16,365 nt of DNA from Pleurocapsa sp. MO_226.B13 (GCA_030064795.1 JASJEI010000253.1:1-16365); one strand, 5' to 3'. Positions 5,903-13,387 are shown, counted from the stretch's first letter. Notes: generated by a model from the sequence alone, not told the origin. Translations and numbers: made by a program.

Positions 5903-6865
5903 ATGAAAAATCTACTTTTAGCTACCGCGATCGCTGCTACACTACAATTATCTTTAGAATCTAATGCCGAAGCAGCACAGGTTAAAGAAGTTAATTTTGA
6001 TAGTAATAATCAAAATCTAGTTGGCGATCTCTATCTTCCCGATGATTACCAAGAAGGCAATAAATTACCAGGGGTAGTTGTCACTGGTGCTTGGACAACA
6101 GTAAAAGAACAAATGCCAGCTACTTATGCCGAGGAATTAGCCGATCGCGGTTATGCAGTTTTGGCTTTTGACTTTCGCAACTGGGGAGAATCAGAGGGAG
6201 AAGAACGTCAGTTAGAAAATCCTACTAATAAAACTCAGGATATCATCGCTGCTGCTGATTATTTAACCACACGCCCAGAAATAGACGCGAATAGAATTGC
6301 TGGTTTGGGTATCTGTGCCAGCGCTGGATATATGGCAGATGCAGCCTTAGACAGTGAAGATCTTCAGGCGATCGCGCTTGTAGCTCCCTGGTTACATGAC
6401 CAGGAAATTGTTGACGAGGTGTATGGCGGTGAGGAGTCAGTACAAAGTTTAATCGATACCAGTCGTCAAGCAGAAGCCAAATACGAAGCTACTGGCGAAC
6501 TATCTTTAATACCTGCTGCAAGTATGACAGATGAAAACGCCCTGATGTATCAAGCTTCTTATTATACCGATCCAGAGCGAGGAGCGATTCCCGAATACGT
6601 CAATGAATTTAATCTCGCTTCCTGGGAAGGCTGGTTAACTTACGATGCGATTACTATTGCTGATGATTTAACTAAACCAGTAAAGATAATTCATTCCGAA
6701 GCTGCTGCTATTCCTCAAGGCGCAAAAGAATTTTATAGCCGTTTGTCGGGAGAAAAAGACGAACTTTGGTTAGCCGATACGACGCAGTTTGACTTTTATG
6801 ACAATCCTGAAGCCGTTACTGTAGCTAGCGATGCGGTTGCCCAATACTTCGAGCAAACTCTTTAA
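5903..6865 (+). CDS. Exported alpha/beta hydrolase, dienelactone-hydrolase-like with Cys nucleophile
   Basis: This 320-residue alpha/beta-hydrolase-fold protein has a Sec signal peptide (residues 1-24, cleavage probably after NAEAA). The fold elements run in order: PGVVVTGAW (oxyanion side, 56-64), LAFDFRNWGESEGEERQLENP (87-107, as in the YcjY/CocE-like group), and the nucleophile elbow GLGICASAGY (134-143) with Cys138. Cys instead of Ser is seen in dienelactone hydrolase. The usual late His is not obvious: the position that often reads TH(x)DFYD is TQFDFYD with Gln295, although H264 (IIHSEA) is nearby in the chain. It likely hydrolyses an ester, lactone or amide in the periplasm; substrate unknown. 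It leads the cluster, has a promoter at 5841-5869, and is followed after 18 bases by the SnoaL gene, so the two are probably co-transcribed. Serine 140 could be an alternative nucleophile. Confidence 0.85.
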   Translation: MKNLLLATAIAATLQLSLESNAEAAQVKEVNFDSNNQNLVGDLYLPDDYQEGNKLPGVVVTGAWTTVKEQMPATYAEELADRGYAVLAFDFRNWGESEGEERQLENPTNKTQDIIAAADYLTTRPEIDANRIAGLGICASAGYMADAALDSEDLQAIALVAPWLHDQEIVDEVYGGEESVQSLIDTSRQAEAKYEATGELSLIPAASMTDENALMYQASYYTDPERGAIPEYVNEFNLASWEGWLTYDAITIADDLTKPVKIIHSEAAAIPQGAKEFYSRLSGEKDELWLADTTQFDFYDNPEAVTVASDAVAQYFEQTL

Positions 6866-6883
6866 GCAATAGACAGTGGATAA

Positions 6884-7834
6884 ATGAAATACATTACAAC
6901 AGCTATTGTAGGAGCATCTTTGATGACACTTGCAGTTAATCCCTCACATTCTTCTCGTATTTCAACACCAGATGAGGCTGCCATACATACTATTGTTGAA
7001 AGTGTTGCTAATCTAGCAGATAGAGAAAATTTTGAGAGCCTCGAACAGCTTTACGCTCAAGAAATAGAAGTAGATTACACCTCAGCATTTGGTGGAGAAG
7101 TAGAACTAAAAAGTCCTCAAGGATTGATGACACAATGGGCGAGTAGTTTACCAGGATTCGATCGCACTAGACACCAAATATCTAATATTGAAACCGAGGT
7201 AAAAGGAAACACGGCAACGGCTACAGCAGATGTTACTGCCGATCATTACCTAGATGAGATGTTCTGGCAAATTACGGGAAGCTATGAATACGGTTTGGTT
7301 AAAGAAGACGGACAGTGGGCAATTGATAAGATGACCTTTATCGCTGAAACCGAACGAGGTAGTCGGGATCTTATTGATAAAGCTGTAGAACAAGCAAGTC
7401 TCAATCCTTCCCCCTATATTCAACGTCATCAGACTAAGCAAGCTGTAATTGACTTTCTCACAGCTTTAGAAGACAAGGATATGGATCGATTAGCAACAGT
7501 TTGGGCAGAAGATGCTGTACAGGATATGCCCTTCTCTCCAGAAGGGTTTCCCAAGCGCGTTGAGGGAAAAGCTAATCTAATCGAACATTATGCTGCTTGG
7601 CCAGAAACTAGCGGAGAAGCTGATTTTACTAATAACTTGGTCTTTTATCCCCTGCAAGATGCCACTATGGTTTTTGCCGAATGGCGGGGTGATGTAGAGA
7701 TAATTCCTACAAACAGACAATACCAACAGCGATATGGCGGATTATTTCATGTAGTCGATGGCAAAATCGAATTGTTTCGCGAATATTACGATCCGATTGT
7801 CTTTCAATACGCTTTTGGTTTAGATGAATCCTAA
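6884..7834 (+). CDS. Exported protein with two SnoaL-like domains
   Basis: The protein is 316 residues long, with an N-terminal hydrophobic signal (about 5-18, cleavage near SHSS). Two cone-shaped NTF2/SnoaL-type domains follow, about residues 30-155 (ending YEYGLVKEDGQWAIDKM) and 183-310 (AVIDFLTALEDKDMDRLATVWAEDAVQDMPF...LFREYYDP). SnoaL-like folds serve as cyclases, isomerases, dehydratases or simple ligand binders, so the role stays open. Two domains in one exported chain is less usual than the single-domain form and would give an internal dimer. The domains are not near-identical, so the fusion is not recent. The gene starts 18 bases after the hydrolase gene, which implies co-expression. 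The Tat dehydrogenase gene follows 79 bases later. Confidence is high for the fold and low for the reaction. Confidence 0.75.
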   Translation: MKYITTAIVGASLMTLAVNPSHSSRISTPDEAAIHTIVESVANLADRENFESLEQLYAQEIEVDYTSAFGGEVELKSPQGLMTQWASSLPGFDRTRHQISNIETEVKGNTATATADVTADHYLDEMFWQITGSYEYGLVKEDGQWAIDKMTFIAETERGSRDLIDKAVEQASLNPSPYIQRHQTKQAVIDFLTALEDKDMDRLATVWAEDAVQDMPFSPEGFPKRVEGKANLIEHYAAWPETSGEADFTNNLVFYPLQDATMVFAEWRGDVEIIPTNRQYQQRYGGLFHVVDGKIELFREYYDPIVFQYAFGLDES

Positions 7835-7913
7835 AGCGATCGCTTTTATTGCTATTGGTCTACTAATCAGAGCCAATTTTAATTACCCGTAAGTTGAAAA
7901 TTGAAAAAACACT

Positions 7914-8846
7914 ATGTCCAATCTTTCACGCCGTAAAGCGATCGCCATTAGTACAGCAAGTCTAGCAGGAATAGCTGCTACTGTCGCCCACAACACACCA
8001 GTCAAAGCTCAAACAGAACCATTATCTCAGCCTCCAGTCAATCCCGATGGTAGATTTGCCGAGGGAGTTGTACTAATTACAGGTGCTACTTCTGGTATTG
8101 GTGAAGCCACTGCTAGAGCCTTTGCAGCAGAAGGTGCTATTGTACATTTTTGTGGTCGTCGCGAACAATTAGGACAACAGGTAGCACAAAGCATTACCGA
8201 TGCAGGAGGAAAAGCTACTTATCAAAAAGCTGATGTGCGAGTAGAAGATGAAGTAAAAGCTTTTGTTGATAGCTGCGTTCAACGCTACGGCAAAATTGAC
8301 GTTGCTTTTAATAATGCGGGAATCGTTAACCCTCAAGCAGTTCCTCTCGCCGAACAATCTTTAGAAGATTGGCAAAACGTACTCCTAACTAACGCCACGG
8401 GTTATTTTCTGTCAATGAAATACGAGATTCCTCATCTTCTTAAAAACGAACCTTGGGGTAAATATGGTACTCGTGGCGTAATCGTCAATAATGCTTCAGT
8501 TTCCGCTCATATCGGTTTTCCTGGGATTAGTCCTTATAGTTCCAGCAAACACGCTGTTGTTGGTATGACTAAATGCGCTGCACTTGAATACGGCGAACAA
8601 GGAATTAGGATTAATTCTATTTCTCCTGGTGCGGTTAATACTCCCATGCGAAGACAAGCTTATGAAAATCAAGGTTTATCTCCCGATGAACCTCTACCCG
8701 CGCCACCCAATATTGTAAATCGTGCCAATACTCCCGAAGAAATGGCAGATATTGTCATGTTGCTGGCTTCTACAGATGTTTCCTATGTTTTAGGAACGGA
8801 TATTGATGTAACAACAGGAATGTTGACAGGATTGTTAACAGTGTAA
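7914..8846 (+). CDS. Tat-exported short-chain dehydrogenase/reductase
   Basis: This is a 310-residue classical SDR fused to a twin-arginine signal (SRRKAIAISTASLAGIAATV, residues 5-24, then AxA-type PVKAQ). Motifs are TGATSGIG (56-63) for NAD(P) binding, NNAG (133-136), Ser195 of VNNAS, and Tyr208/Lys212 of YSSSK. All active-site residues are present. The C-terminal NRANTPEEMADIVMLLAS segment is the usual SDR end. A Tat signal fits a protein that folds with its dinucleotide cofactor before export, so a periplasmic oxidoreductase is inferred; how the cofactor would be recycled outside the cytoplasm is unclear. The gene lies between the SnoaL and VOC genes (79- and 19-base gaps). A C-terminal fragment of a second SDR lies further down at 9393-9569. 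The Tat motif has Lys after RR rather than the fuller consensus, so export is likely but not certain. Confidence 0.88.
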   Translation: MSNLSRRKAIAISTASLAGIAATVAHNTPVKAQTEPLSQPPVNPDGRFAEGVVLITGATSGIGEATARAFAAEGAIVHFCGRREQLGQQVAQSITDAGGKATYQKADVRVEDEVKAFVDSCVQRYGKIDVAFNNAGIVNPQAVPLAEQSLEDWQNVLLTNATGYFLSMKYEIPHLLKNEPWGKYGTRGVIVNNASVSAHIGFPGISPYSSSKHAVVGMTKCAALEYGEQGIRINSISPGAVNTPMRRQAYENQGLSPDEPLPAPPNIVNRANTPEEMADIVMLLASTDVSYVLGTDIDVTTGMLTGLLTV

Positions 8847-8865
8847 TTATTGCTTTCAGGTATTT

Positions 8866-9354
8866 ATGAATTACAAAAAAATATTCTTTCTTTCGGCGAT
8901 CGCAATTCTACTATTTGTAAAACCTGTTATGGCTGACGAAAAACTAAACATAAATCCCTACTCCGTTACTCTTTCTGTTAAAAATATTGAAGATGTCACA
9001 CAATGGTATAAATTCGTACTAAATTTTGAAACCCTTTCTGCAAAAGAATATCCAGAATTTGGTACTCGTTTGGTTTTCCTGCAAAATGGACAGTCTCGCG
9101 TCGAGCTAATAGAAGATGTTAATGCCAAACCTAATATCGAAAGACCAGAGCCCCCCGCACATACGGCGTATTTAGGTTTATCTCAATTTGCTTTTGAAGT
9201 CTCTGATATAGATGTTGCTCTAGAAAAAGTGACAAGCAAAGGAGCAAAAATTGTCTGGGAGCTTCAACGTTATCCAGATTTAGGTGTGGCTTTCTTTTTT
9301 CTGAGAGACCCCGAAGGGAATCTAATTCAATTTATTCAAAAAATAAATAGCTAA
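8866..9354 (+). CDS. Exported VOC/glyoxalase-fold protein
   Basis: This 162-residue protein has a Sec signal (residues 1-23, cleavage after VMA) and one vicinal-oxygen-chelate domain (about 30-160). The pattern is classic: VTLSVKNIEDVTQWYKFVL (34-52), LVFLQNGQSRVELIED (69-84), FAFEVSDIDVALEKVTSKG (108-126) and FLRDPEGNLIQFIQ (145-158). Glu80 is one likely metal ligand, but the final strand has Gln155 where many metal glyoxalases have Glu, so the metal centre may be altered or lost. Roles in the family include lactoylglutathione lyase, ring-cleaving dioxygenase, epimerase and drug binding; none can be picked. A single VOC domain normally works as a dimer. The gene starts 19 bases after the SDR stop with a CAGG ribosome site, so it belongs to the same operon. 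No cytoplasmic copy is nearby. Confidence 0.85.
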   Translation: MNYKKIFFLSAIAILLFVKPVMADEKLNINPYSVTLSVKNIEDVTQWYKFVLNFETLSAKEYPEFGTRLVFLQNGQSRVELIEDVNAKPNIERPEPPAHTAYLGLSQFAFEVSDIDVALEKVTSKGAKIVWELQRYPDLGVAFFFLRDPEGNLIQFIQKINS

Positions 9355-9392
9355 GCATTTGAAATTTTCATTGAAAATATCATGAAAGATAA

Positions 9393-9569
9393 AAAATCTC
9401 AAAATCCATTGAATGGTTACAAGCCAACTATCATCAGCTTCCAGTGGGACTACTTGAACCAGAAGATATTGCAAGAACTGTAGTTTTTCTGGCTTCCCCA
9501 GCAGCTCAATACATTACGAGTATAACTATCGATGTTGCAGCAGGGGCGAATGCTCGTTATACCGCATAA
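9393..9569 (+). pseudogene. C-terminal remnant of a second short-chain dehydrogenase
   Basis: An open stretch of 58 codons with no start codon reads ...WLQANYHQLPVGLLEPEDIA followed by RTVVFLASPAAQYITSITID and VAAGANARYTA, then TAA at 9567-9569. This is the standard SDR ending (PEDIA..VVFLASPAAQYITG..IDVAGG). The upstream Rossmann half is absent; a stop (9390-9392) precedes it, and only non-matching sequence lies between it and the VOC gene. It differs from the end of the intact SDR at 7914, so it is the relic of another dehydrogenase gene that once stood here, before the aldo/keto reductase gene. The surrounding 330-base gap holds nothing else recognisable. Confidence 0.75.
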
Positions 9570-9684
9570 AAGATATAAGGCAAGAATTGACAAGACTGCG
9601 ATCGCGTCAATCCTATTTGATTATCTCATAAGGAAGATTCACACACTTATCTCTACTAATCAAATTCTCAAAGGAAAAATAATC

Positions 9685-10740
9685 ATGCAATACAAACTAC
9701 TTGGAAAAAGTGGACTTAGAGTATCGGAACTCTGCCTGGGTACAATGACTTTTGGTGAAGATTGGGGTTGGGGTTCATCTCAAGAAGAAAGCAAAACTAT
9801 TTACGAGACTTTCCGCGAAGCTGGCGGTAATTTTATTGACACTGCCAATATATACACCAATGGTACGAGTGAGAAGTTTCTCGGTGAGTTTATCGCTTCC
9901 GAAAGAGAGGCGGTAGTTCTAGCTACCAAGTATACGAATGGTTTAGGCGATGGTAATCCTAACGGTAGTGGCAATCAACGTAAAAGTATGGTGCAGTCGG
10001 TAGAAGGTAGTCTCAAACGCATGAATACTGACTATATCGATATCCTTTGGTTGCATACTTGGGATTTTATGACCCCAGCAGAGGAAGTAATGCGGGCTTT
10101 TGACGATTTAGTTAGGGCGGGTAAAGTACTATATATCGGGATTTCCGATGCCCCTGCTTGGGTTGTATCTCAATGCAATACCCTGGCTGAATTACGGGGA
10201 TGGACGCAGTTTATTGGTTTACAAATCGAATACAGTCTAATTCAACGCACCCCAGAAAGAGAACTCTTACCAATGGCGCGTAGTTTAGATATTGGTGTGA
10301 CTGCTTGGTCACCTTTAGCTAGCGGTTGGCTGACAGGTAAATATACCAATGGTAAAGATGATGGAGATGCGAAACGACTCGATAATGAAATGATGGAAGG
10401 GTTTGTGGAAAAAAGCGATCGCAACACAAAGATCGCGCAAACAGTAGATAAAATTGCCCAAGAAATAGGAAAAAGTTCTTCTCAAGTCGCTCTAGCATGG
10501 CTGTTGAGTAAAGGTGCAATACCCATCGTCGGTGCGAGAAAAGTCTCTCACGTTGAGGATAATCTCCAGTGCGTTGAGGTAAAATTATCTCCCGAACAAA
10601 TACAGCAGTTAGAGGACGCAAGTCAAATCGAACTTGGCTTTCCTCACGATTTCTTTAAAGCCGATATGGTGCGAAATTTTGTTTACAACGGGACGTTTAA
10701 CAAGATAGACAATCACCGCTACTCTCAATTAAACAACTAA
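9685..10740 (+). CDS. Aldo/keto reductase
   Basis: This is a 351-residue NADPH-dependent aldo/keto reductase of the Kvbeta/YhdN-like type, with a TIM-barrel fold and no signal peptide (cytoplasmic). Catalytic tetrad: Asp52 and Tyr57 (FIDTANIYTNG), Lys82 (LATKY) and His124 (LWLHTWD). The N-terminal MQYKLLGKSGLRVSELCLGT is the typical start of the family. The C-terminal VALAWLLSKGAIPIVGARK is the NADP-binding part. The frame is open further upstream to 9532, but ATG 9685 is chosen because it begins the family's conserved start and has AAGGA (9671-9675) nine bases before it; the upstream part overlaps a pseudogene in another frame. As the last gene of the plus-strand series it may reduce a carbonyl product of the exported enzymes, which is inference. 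It is 330 bases from the VOC gene, so it may have its own promoter. Confidence 0.93.
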   Translation: MQYKLLGKSGLRVSELCLGTMTFGEDWGWGSSQEESKTIYETFREAGGNFIDTANIYTNGTSEKFLGEFIASEREAVVLATKYTNGLGDGNPNGSGNQRKSMVQSVEGSLKRMNTDYIDILWLHTWDFMTPAEEVMRAFDDLVRAGKVLYIGISDAPAWVVSQCNTLAELRGWTQFIGLQIEYSLIQRTPERELLPMARSLDIGVTAWSPLASGWLTGKYTNGKDDGDAKRLDNEMMEGFVEKSDRNTKIAQTVDKIAQEIGKSSSQVALAWLLSKGAIPIVGARKVSHVEDNLQCVEVKLSPEQIQQLEDASQIELGFPHDFFKADMVRNFVYNGTFNKIDNHRYSQLNN

Positions 10741-10798
10741 GATTTCTTCAAATCGTCCGAAATCCGATTACGAAACTGTTTAAAAAAATAGATGGATC

Positions 10799-10850
10799 GT
10801 AGAGACGTAGCCCTAAAGGATTTGCTTCGCATCACATGCTACGTCTCTAC
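10799..10850. repeat. GTAGAGACGTAG inverted repeat with an internal inserted segment
   Basis: GTAGAGACGTAG (10799-10810) and CTACGTCTCTAC (10839-10850) are perfect inverted arms. The outer nine bases equal those of the palindrome at 5702-5729. Between the arms lies CCCTAAAGGATTTGCTTCGC plus ATCACATG. Taking out CCCTAAAGG...CATCA (10811-10834) would leave an uninterrupted palindrome centred on CATG, so the insert looks like a second repeat nested in the first. GCCCTAAAGGATT is also in the repeat at 2272-2399. Confidence 0.75.
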
Positions 10851-11038
10851 AAGGTTTGACGATTCGAGGGATAAATATTCTATGTAAACAGGATTTGGTA
10901 TCAAGTCAAGTTCGTAGTAAACTTTTTAAGGCTGAAAAACCATTTCTTAATAATGGCTTTAATCCTTGCTACAAACATAATCTACTGGCAGCTTTTTTAA
11001 ATCCCACTAAAAAGATTCAAGAAGAAATAATTCGATCG

Positions 11039-11407
11039 ATGTCTAACTTACCTGCTTTGAATACCGATACAATTTGGGCAATTCTCAACGAAGAATTAGA
11101 TGATAAGACTGTCAACCAGTTAGTTTGGCATTATCTGGGCTATCGCTTTGATGAAACCAGCCAGACTTGGAATAACAGTGATGTTATTGACGATTGGGCG
11201 GAAAAATACCCCGAACCCCCCGATTTTATTGCCAATCGCCCTCCCACAGTCAAATTAACTCGTTCGATTCCCAAAGAAAACAAGCAGTTACTCAAAGAAA
11301 AACTGGGTTTTAAGGGCTACAAGCTAGGGGAATTTGGCCCCCGACAAACCCGTCGCGCAACCATGGCTAATTGGCTCTTAAGTTATATGGCAACTCAACC
11401 AGAGTAA
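11039..11407 (+). CDS. DUF1823-family protein
   Basis: This 122-residue protein is of the DUF1823 family, conserved across cyanobacteria and of unknown function. It opens MSNLPALNTDTIWAILNEEL, continues with NQLVWHYLGYRFD (about 27-39) and ends with LGFKGYKLGEFGPRQTRRAT (about 90-109), the most conserved tract, rich in basic residues. It is soluble, with no signal or membrane segment. The frame is open back to a TTG at 10856, but ATG 11039 is preferred: the family begins there, and the upstream translation has no resemblance to it. The 298-base gap to the aldo/keto reductase gene holds the repeat at 10799-10850 and no clear promoter. It converges with the minus-strand gene at 11553-11921, and no terminator was seen in the 145 bases between them. 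Confidence 0.88.
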   Translation: MSNLPALNTDTIWAILNEELDDKTVNQLVWHYLGYRFDETSQTWNNSDVIDDWAEKYPEPPDFIANRPPTVKLTRSIPKENKQLLKEKLGFKGYKLGEFGPRQTRRATMANWLLSYMATQPE

Positions 11408-11552
11408 CTTATCAAATTTGCTTGTTGTCTGGGTTCAGTAGGATTGATTTTTCAAAGAAATATTTTTTGGGCATCAAGCGATCGCAATTTCTGTAATGTT
11501 GTTTCCATCGAGTTTTTGGTAGCACTATTAATAATTAAATCATGCCAATAAA

Positions 11553-11921
11553 TTATGGTTGAAACGGCGTACCCTGATGAAAGCGAAGTACCCAACCGCT
11601 TACTGTTCGCGACCAGATAGAGCTTCTTCTGGCATATTCAATAACACCATCATACTCAACCGCACTGTTGTATGTAACCTGAGCAATATTCTCATCAAGC
11701 AGGCGAACCTTAAATTCTGGTAGCGGAAAGACAACATTTATTGTTTGTGGTTCTACTGCCAGGATATCTTGCTTCTGGTAGACTCGTCCAGAGCGTCCAA
11801 ATTCCCAGAAATCATTAGCAATAACTTCGTTCATGCGCTCTCGATCGAAACGAGTTGCTTCGCACCACAATTGTTCCTCTAAACTTTCAAGGGTTTTTCG
11901 ATCTTCGCAGCTAATTTCCAT
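11553..11921 (-). CDS. DUF4440 / SnoaL-like small protein
   Basis: This 122-residue single-domain protein has an NTF2/SnoaL-like fold (DUF4440). It begins with an alpha-helical region rich in charged residues (MEISCEDRKTLESLEEQLW), followed by ANDFWEFGRSGRVYQKQDIL and ends with SSIWSRTVSGWVLRFHQGTP. These are the typical landmarks of this fold. It has no signal peptide, so it is cytoplasmic, unlike the SnoaL protein at 6884. Related proteins are poorly characterised; some bind small ligands or act as accessory stress proteins, and no reaction can be named. The ATG at 11921 directly starts the fold. The gene is isolated: convergent with DUF1823 and 68 bases downstream of the CCB1 gene. Confidence 0.8.
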   Translation of the reverse strand: MEISCEDRKTLESLEEQLWCEATRFDRERMNEVIANDFWEFGRSGRVYQKQDILAVEPQTINVVFPLPEFKVRLLDENIAQVTYNSAVEYDGVIEYARRSSIWSRTVSGWVLRFHQGTPFQP

Positions 11922-11989
11922 GACGTTCGTATCTGAAGACGAGTCGGGGAAGTGAATTTCTCGCTTAGTTTAGTTTAAGCCTGTTACAT

Positions 11990-12511
11990 CTAATCTAATG
12001 TTTGCACCGAGAGATTCTCTTCTAGCTGGATCAATTCATCCCGATGGGCTGTTACCTCAACTAAATTGGGGCTATCTGTCTGGGAAACAACCTGCAATAG
12101 TATTTGTTCCCAACGTCCTGCTTTGCGCCAATAAAAGACACCAGCTATGGGAGCGAGCAACACCAACAACCAGAATAAGCCATTGACTTTTGGAAATAGC
12201 AAAAACAATACTAGAGCTAAACAAGAAAAACCCACTACCGCCAATACAGTCAGGAGTACGGCCAAAAATACACTGGGTTGCACAAAACCTTTGAAAGTAA
12301 TCTTTTTCTGTTCTGGATCTACCGCAGTTATCTTGTAAGCTCTCGCTTCAAAGTATTCTTGTAATTTTTTTAGCAGCACATCTTCTGATTCTTCTGGAAT
12401 GAGTCTAATTTGTTTGGTGCGGTCTTTTACCGAGGCGCGAATAAAGAAAAACAACCCAATCATCATTAATAGGGTTAAGAAAAAAGTTGAAGAAATAACT
12501 GGCAGATCCAC
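11990..12511 (-). CDS. Cofactor assembly of complex C subunit B (CCB1-type, DUF3529)
   Basis: This 173-residue membrane protein resembles the DUF3529/CCB1 family. CCB proteins of chloroplasts and cyanobacteria attach haem ci covalently to cytochrome b6 of the b6f complex; the assignment here rests on family appearance. Membrane segments lie at about residues 8-25, 79-99 and 108-127. A soluble stretch between the first two contains the conserved-looking KLQEYFEARAYKI...KITFKGFVQPS. A C-terminal region (NLVEVTAHRDELIQLEENL) is soluble. The start is GTG at 12511, just before the first helix. It sits in a run of minus-strand genes with 84 bases to the nuclease gene, an AT-rich gap with no clear promoter. 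It was probably acquired vertically, as expected for a photosynthesis gene. Confidence 0.8.
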   Translation of the reverse strand: MDLPVISSTFFLTLLMMIGLFFFIRASVKDRTKQIRLIPEESEDVLLKKLQEYFEARAYKITAVDPEQKKITFKGFVQPSVFLAVLLTVLAVVGFSCLALVLFLLFPKVNGLFWLLVLLAPIAGVFYWRKAGRWEQILLQVVSQTDSPNLVEVTAHRDELIQLEENLSVQTLD

Positions 12512-12595
12512 TTTAGTTAAGTTTTATTTAAAATATTAATCTCTTTGAATATATATTATTTTGCCCTGACAGTTAAGCCAGTCAAGTCAACTCAA

Positions 12596-13387
12596 TCACC
12601 TTTCGATTTGCTTTTGTATCTCTCTAGGTAGGTTTGCAAAAAAATTATAACCCGTTCTTTTTTCTACTAGATCTACTGAAACTAGATAATCTTGCCAGTC
12701 GGTATTATTGACTTCTTGAGTATTGGGTATCCAAATAGCAATAGTTTGGGCATTATCTAAAGTTGGCTGTTGTTCTGGTCGGTCTAAAATTAGAATCACT
12801 TTCCAGTTGTATTTTTGGACTGTAACTTTTTGGTTGGCGATCTTGTCTGCTACTTGACTCCCCCCAGCAACGATATAGAGTTCTTTGCCCCGATCGACCA
12901 AATTGCGACAATATTCCTCCAATTCTCGCCATACTTCACGATTATTAGCTGGTGCTTGAGGGATAATATTACTCATCAAAAAAGTAGCACTATTATCTTC
13001 CCCACGACGAGTACGATCGCCACTGGGAACTAGATGACCGCGATCGTAACCACTACCGCGATAGTCGTTGGGCCGAACCGCATAACAGTTTTCTGGTAAC
13101 TCTGGATCGGGACGAAAATTATTGGAGCGTTCTACTTTACCAAGCCAACTGCGATCGAGTTGCCAACTAACCCAATTGGGTATGCCCGCATTGCAATTAT
13201 AAGACAAAGCATATTCAGGACGTTCGATTAGATAGTTAGAGAGTTTATTGTTTGCCTGACTGGGATTACCGTATTTTAAATGTATGTTCTGAGAAACCTC
13301 ATTAGAGCAACTTGTCAGTAACAAAATTACTATTAATGCGATCGCTAGAGAGACATTGGTAATAATCGACTTTAGTTTTACAGCCAT
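12596..13387 (-). CDS. nucA: NucA-type DNA/RNA non-specific endonuclease, lipoprotein
   Basis: This 263-residue beta-beta-alpha-metal sugar-non-specific nuclease is close to NucA of Anabaena. The catalytic motif DRGHLVPSGDR (115-125) supplies His118 as general base. Asn149, in the run NIIPQAPANN ending 149, would bind the metal, and Glu157 of the helix WRELEEYC fits the downstream Glu; the spacings match NucA (31 and 39 residues after the His). The N-terminus is a lipoprotein signal with lipobox LTSC (24-27), so Cys27 would be lipidated and the enzyme anchored outside the cytoplasmic membrane. It would degrade extracellular or periplasmic DNA and RNA for nutrients or defence. No inhibitor gene of the NuiA type is evident next to it, as expected for an exported nuclease. 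The ATG at 13387 starts the signal peptide. It lies 90 bases downstream of the asparaginase gene. Confidence 0.92.
   Translation of the reverse strand: MAVKLKSIITNVSLAIALIVILLLTSCSNEVSQNIHLKYGNPSQANNKLSNYLIERPEYALSYNCNAGIPNWVSWQLDRSWLGKVERSNNFRPDPELPENCYAVRPNDYRGSGYDRGHLVPSGDRTRRGEDNSATFLMSNIIPQAPANNREVWRELEEYCRNLVDRGKELYIVAGGSQVADKIANQKVTVQKYNWKVILILDRPEQQPTLDNAQTIAIWIPNTQEVNNTDWQDYLVSVDLVEKRTGYNFFANLPREIQKQIER

Noticed and set aside
7833..7846. AAAGCGATCGCTTT palindrome as a terminator after the SnoaL gene
   Set aside because: It is a HIP1 site with matching flanks and no loop; HIP1 is dispersed throughout the window, so a terminator is not supported.
9532..9684. Longer start for the aldo/keto reductase
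   Set aside because: The 51 extra residues do not resemble the family, overlap the SDR relic in another frame, and ATG 9685 has a proper ribosome binding site.
10856..11038. Longer start (TTG) for the DUF1823 protein
   Set aside because: The upstream 61 residues are unlike the family, whose members begin MSNLP...; the ATG at 11039 fits.
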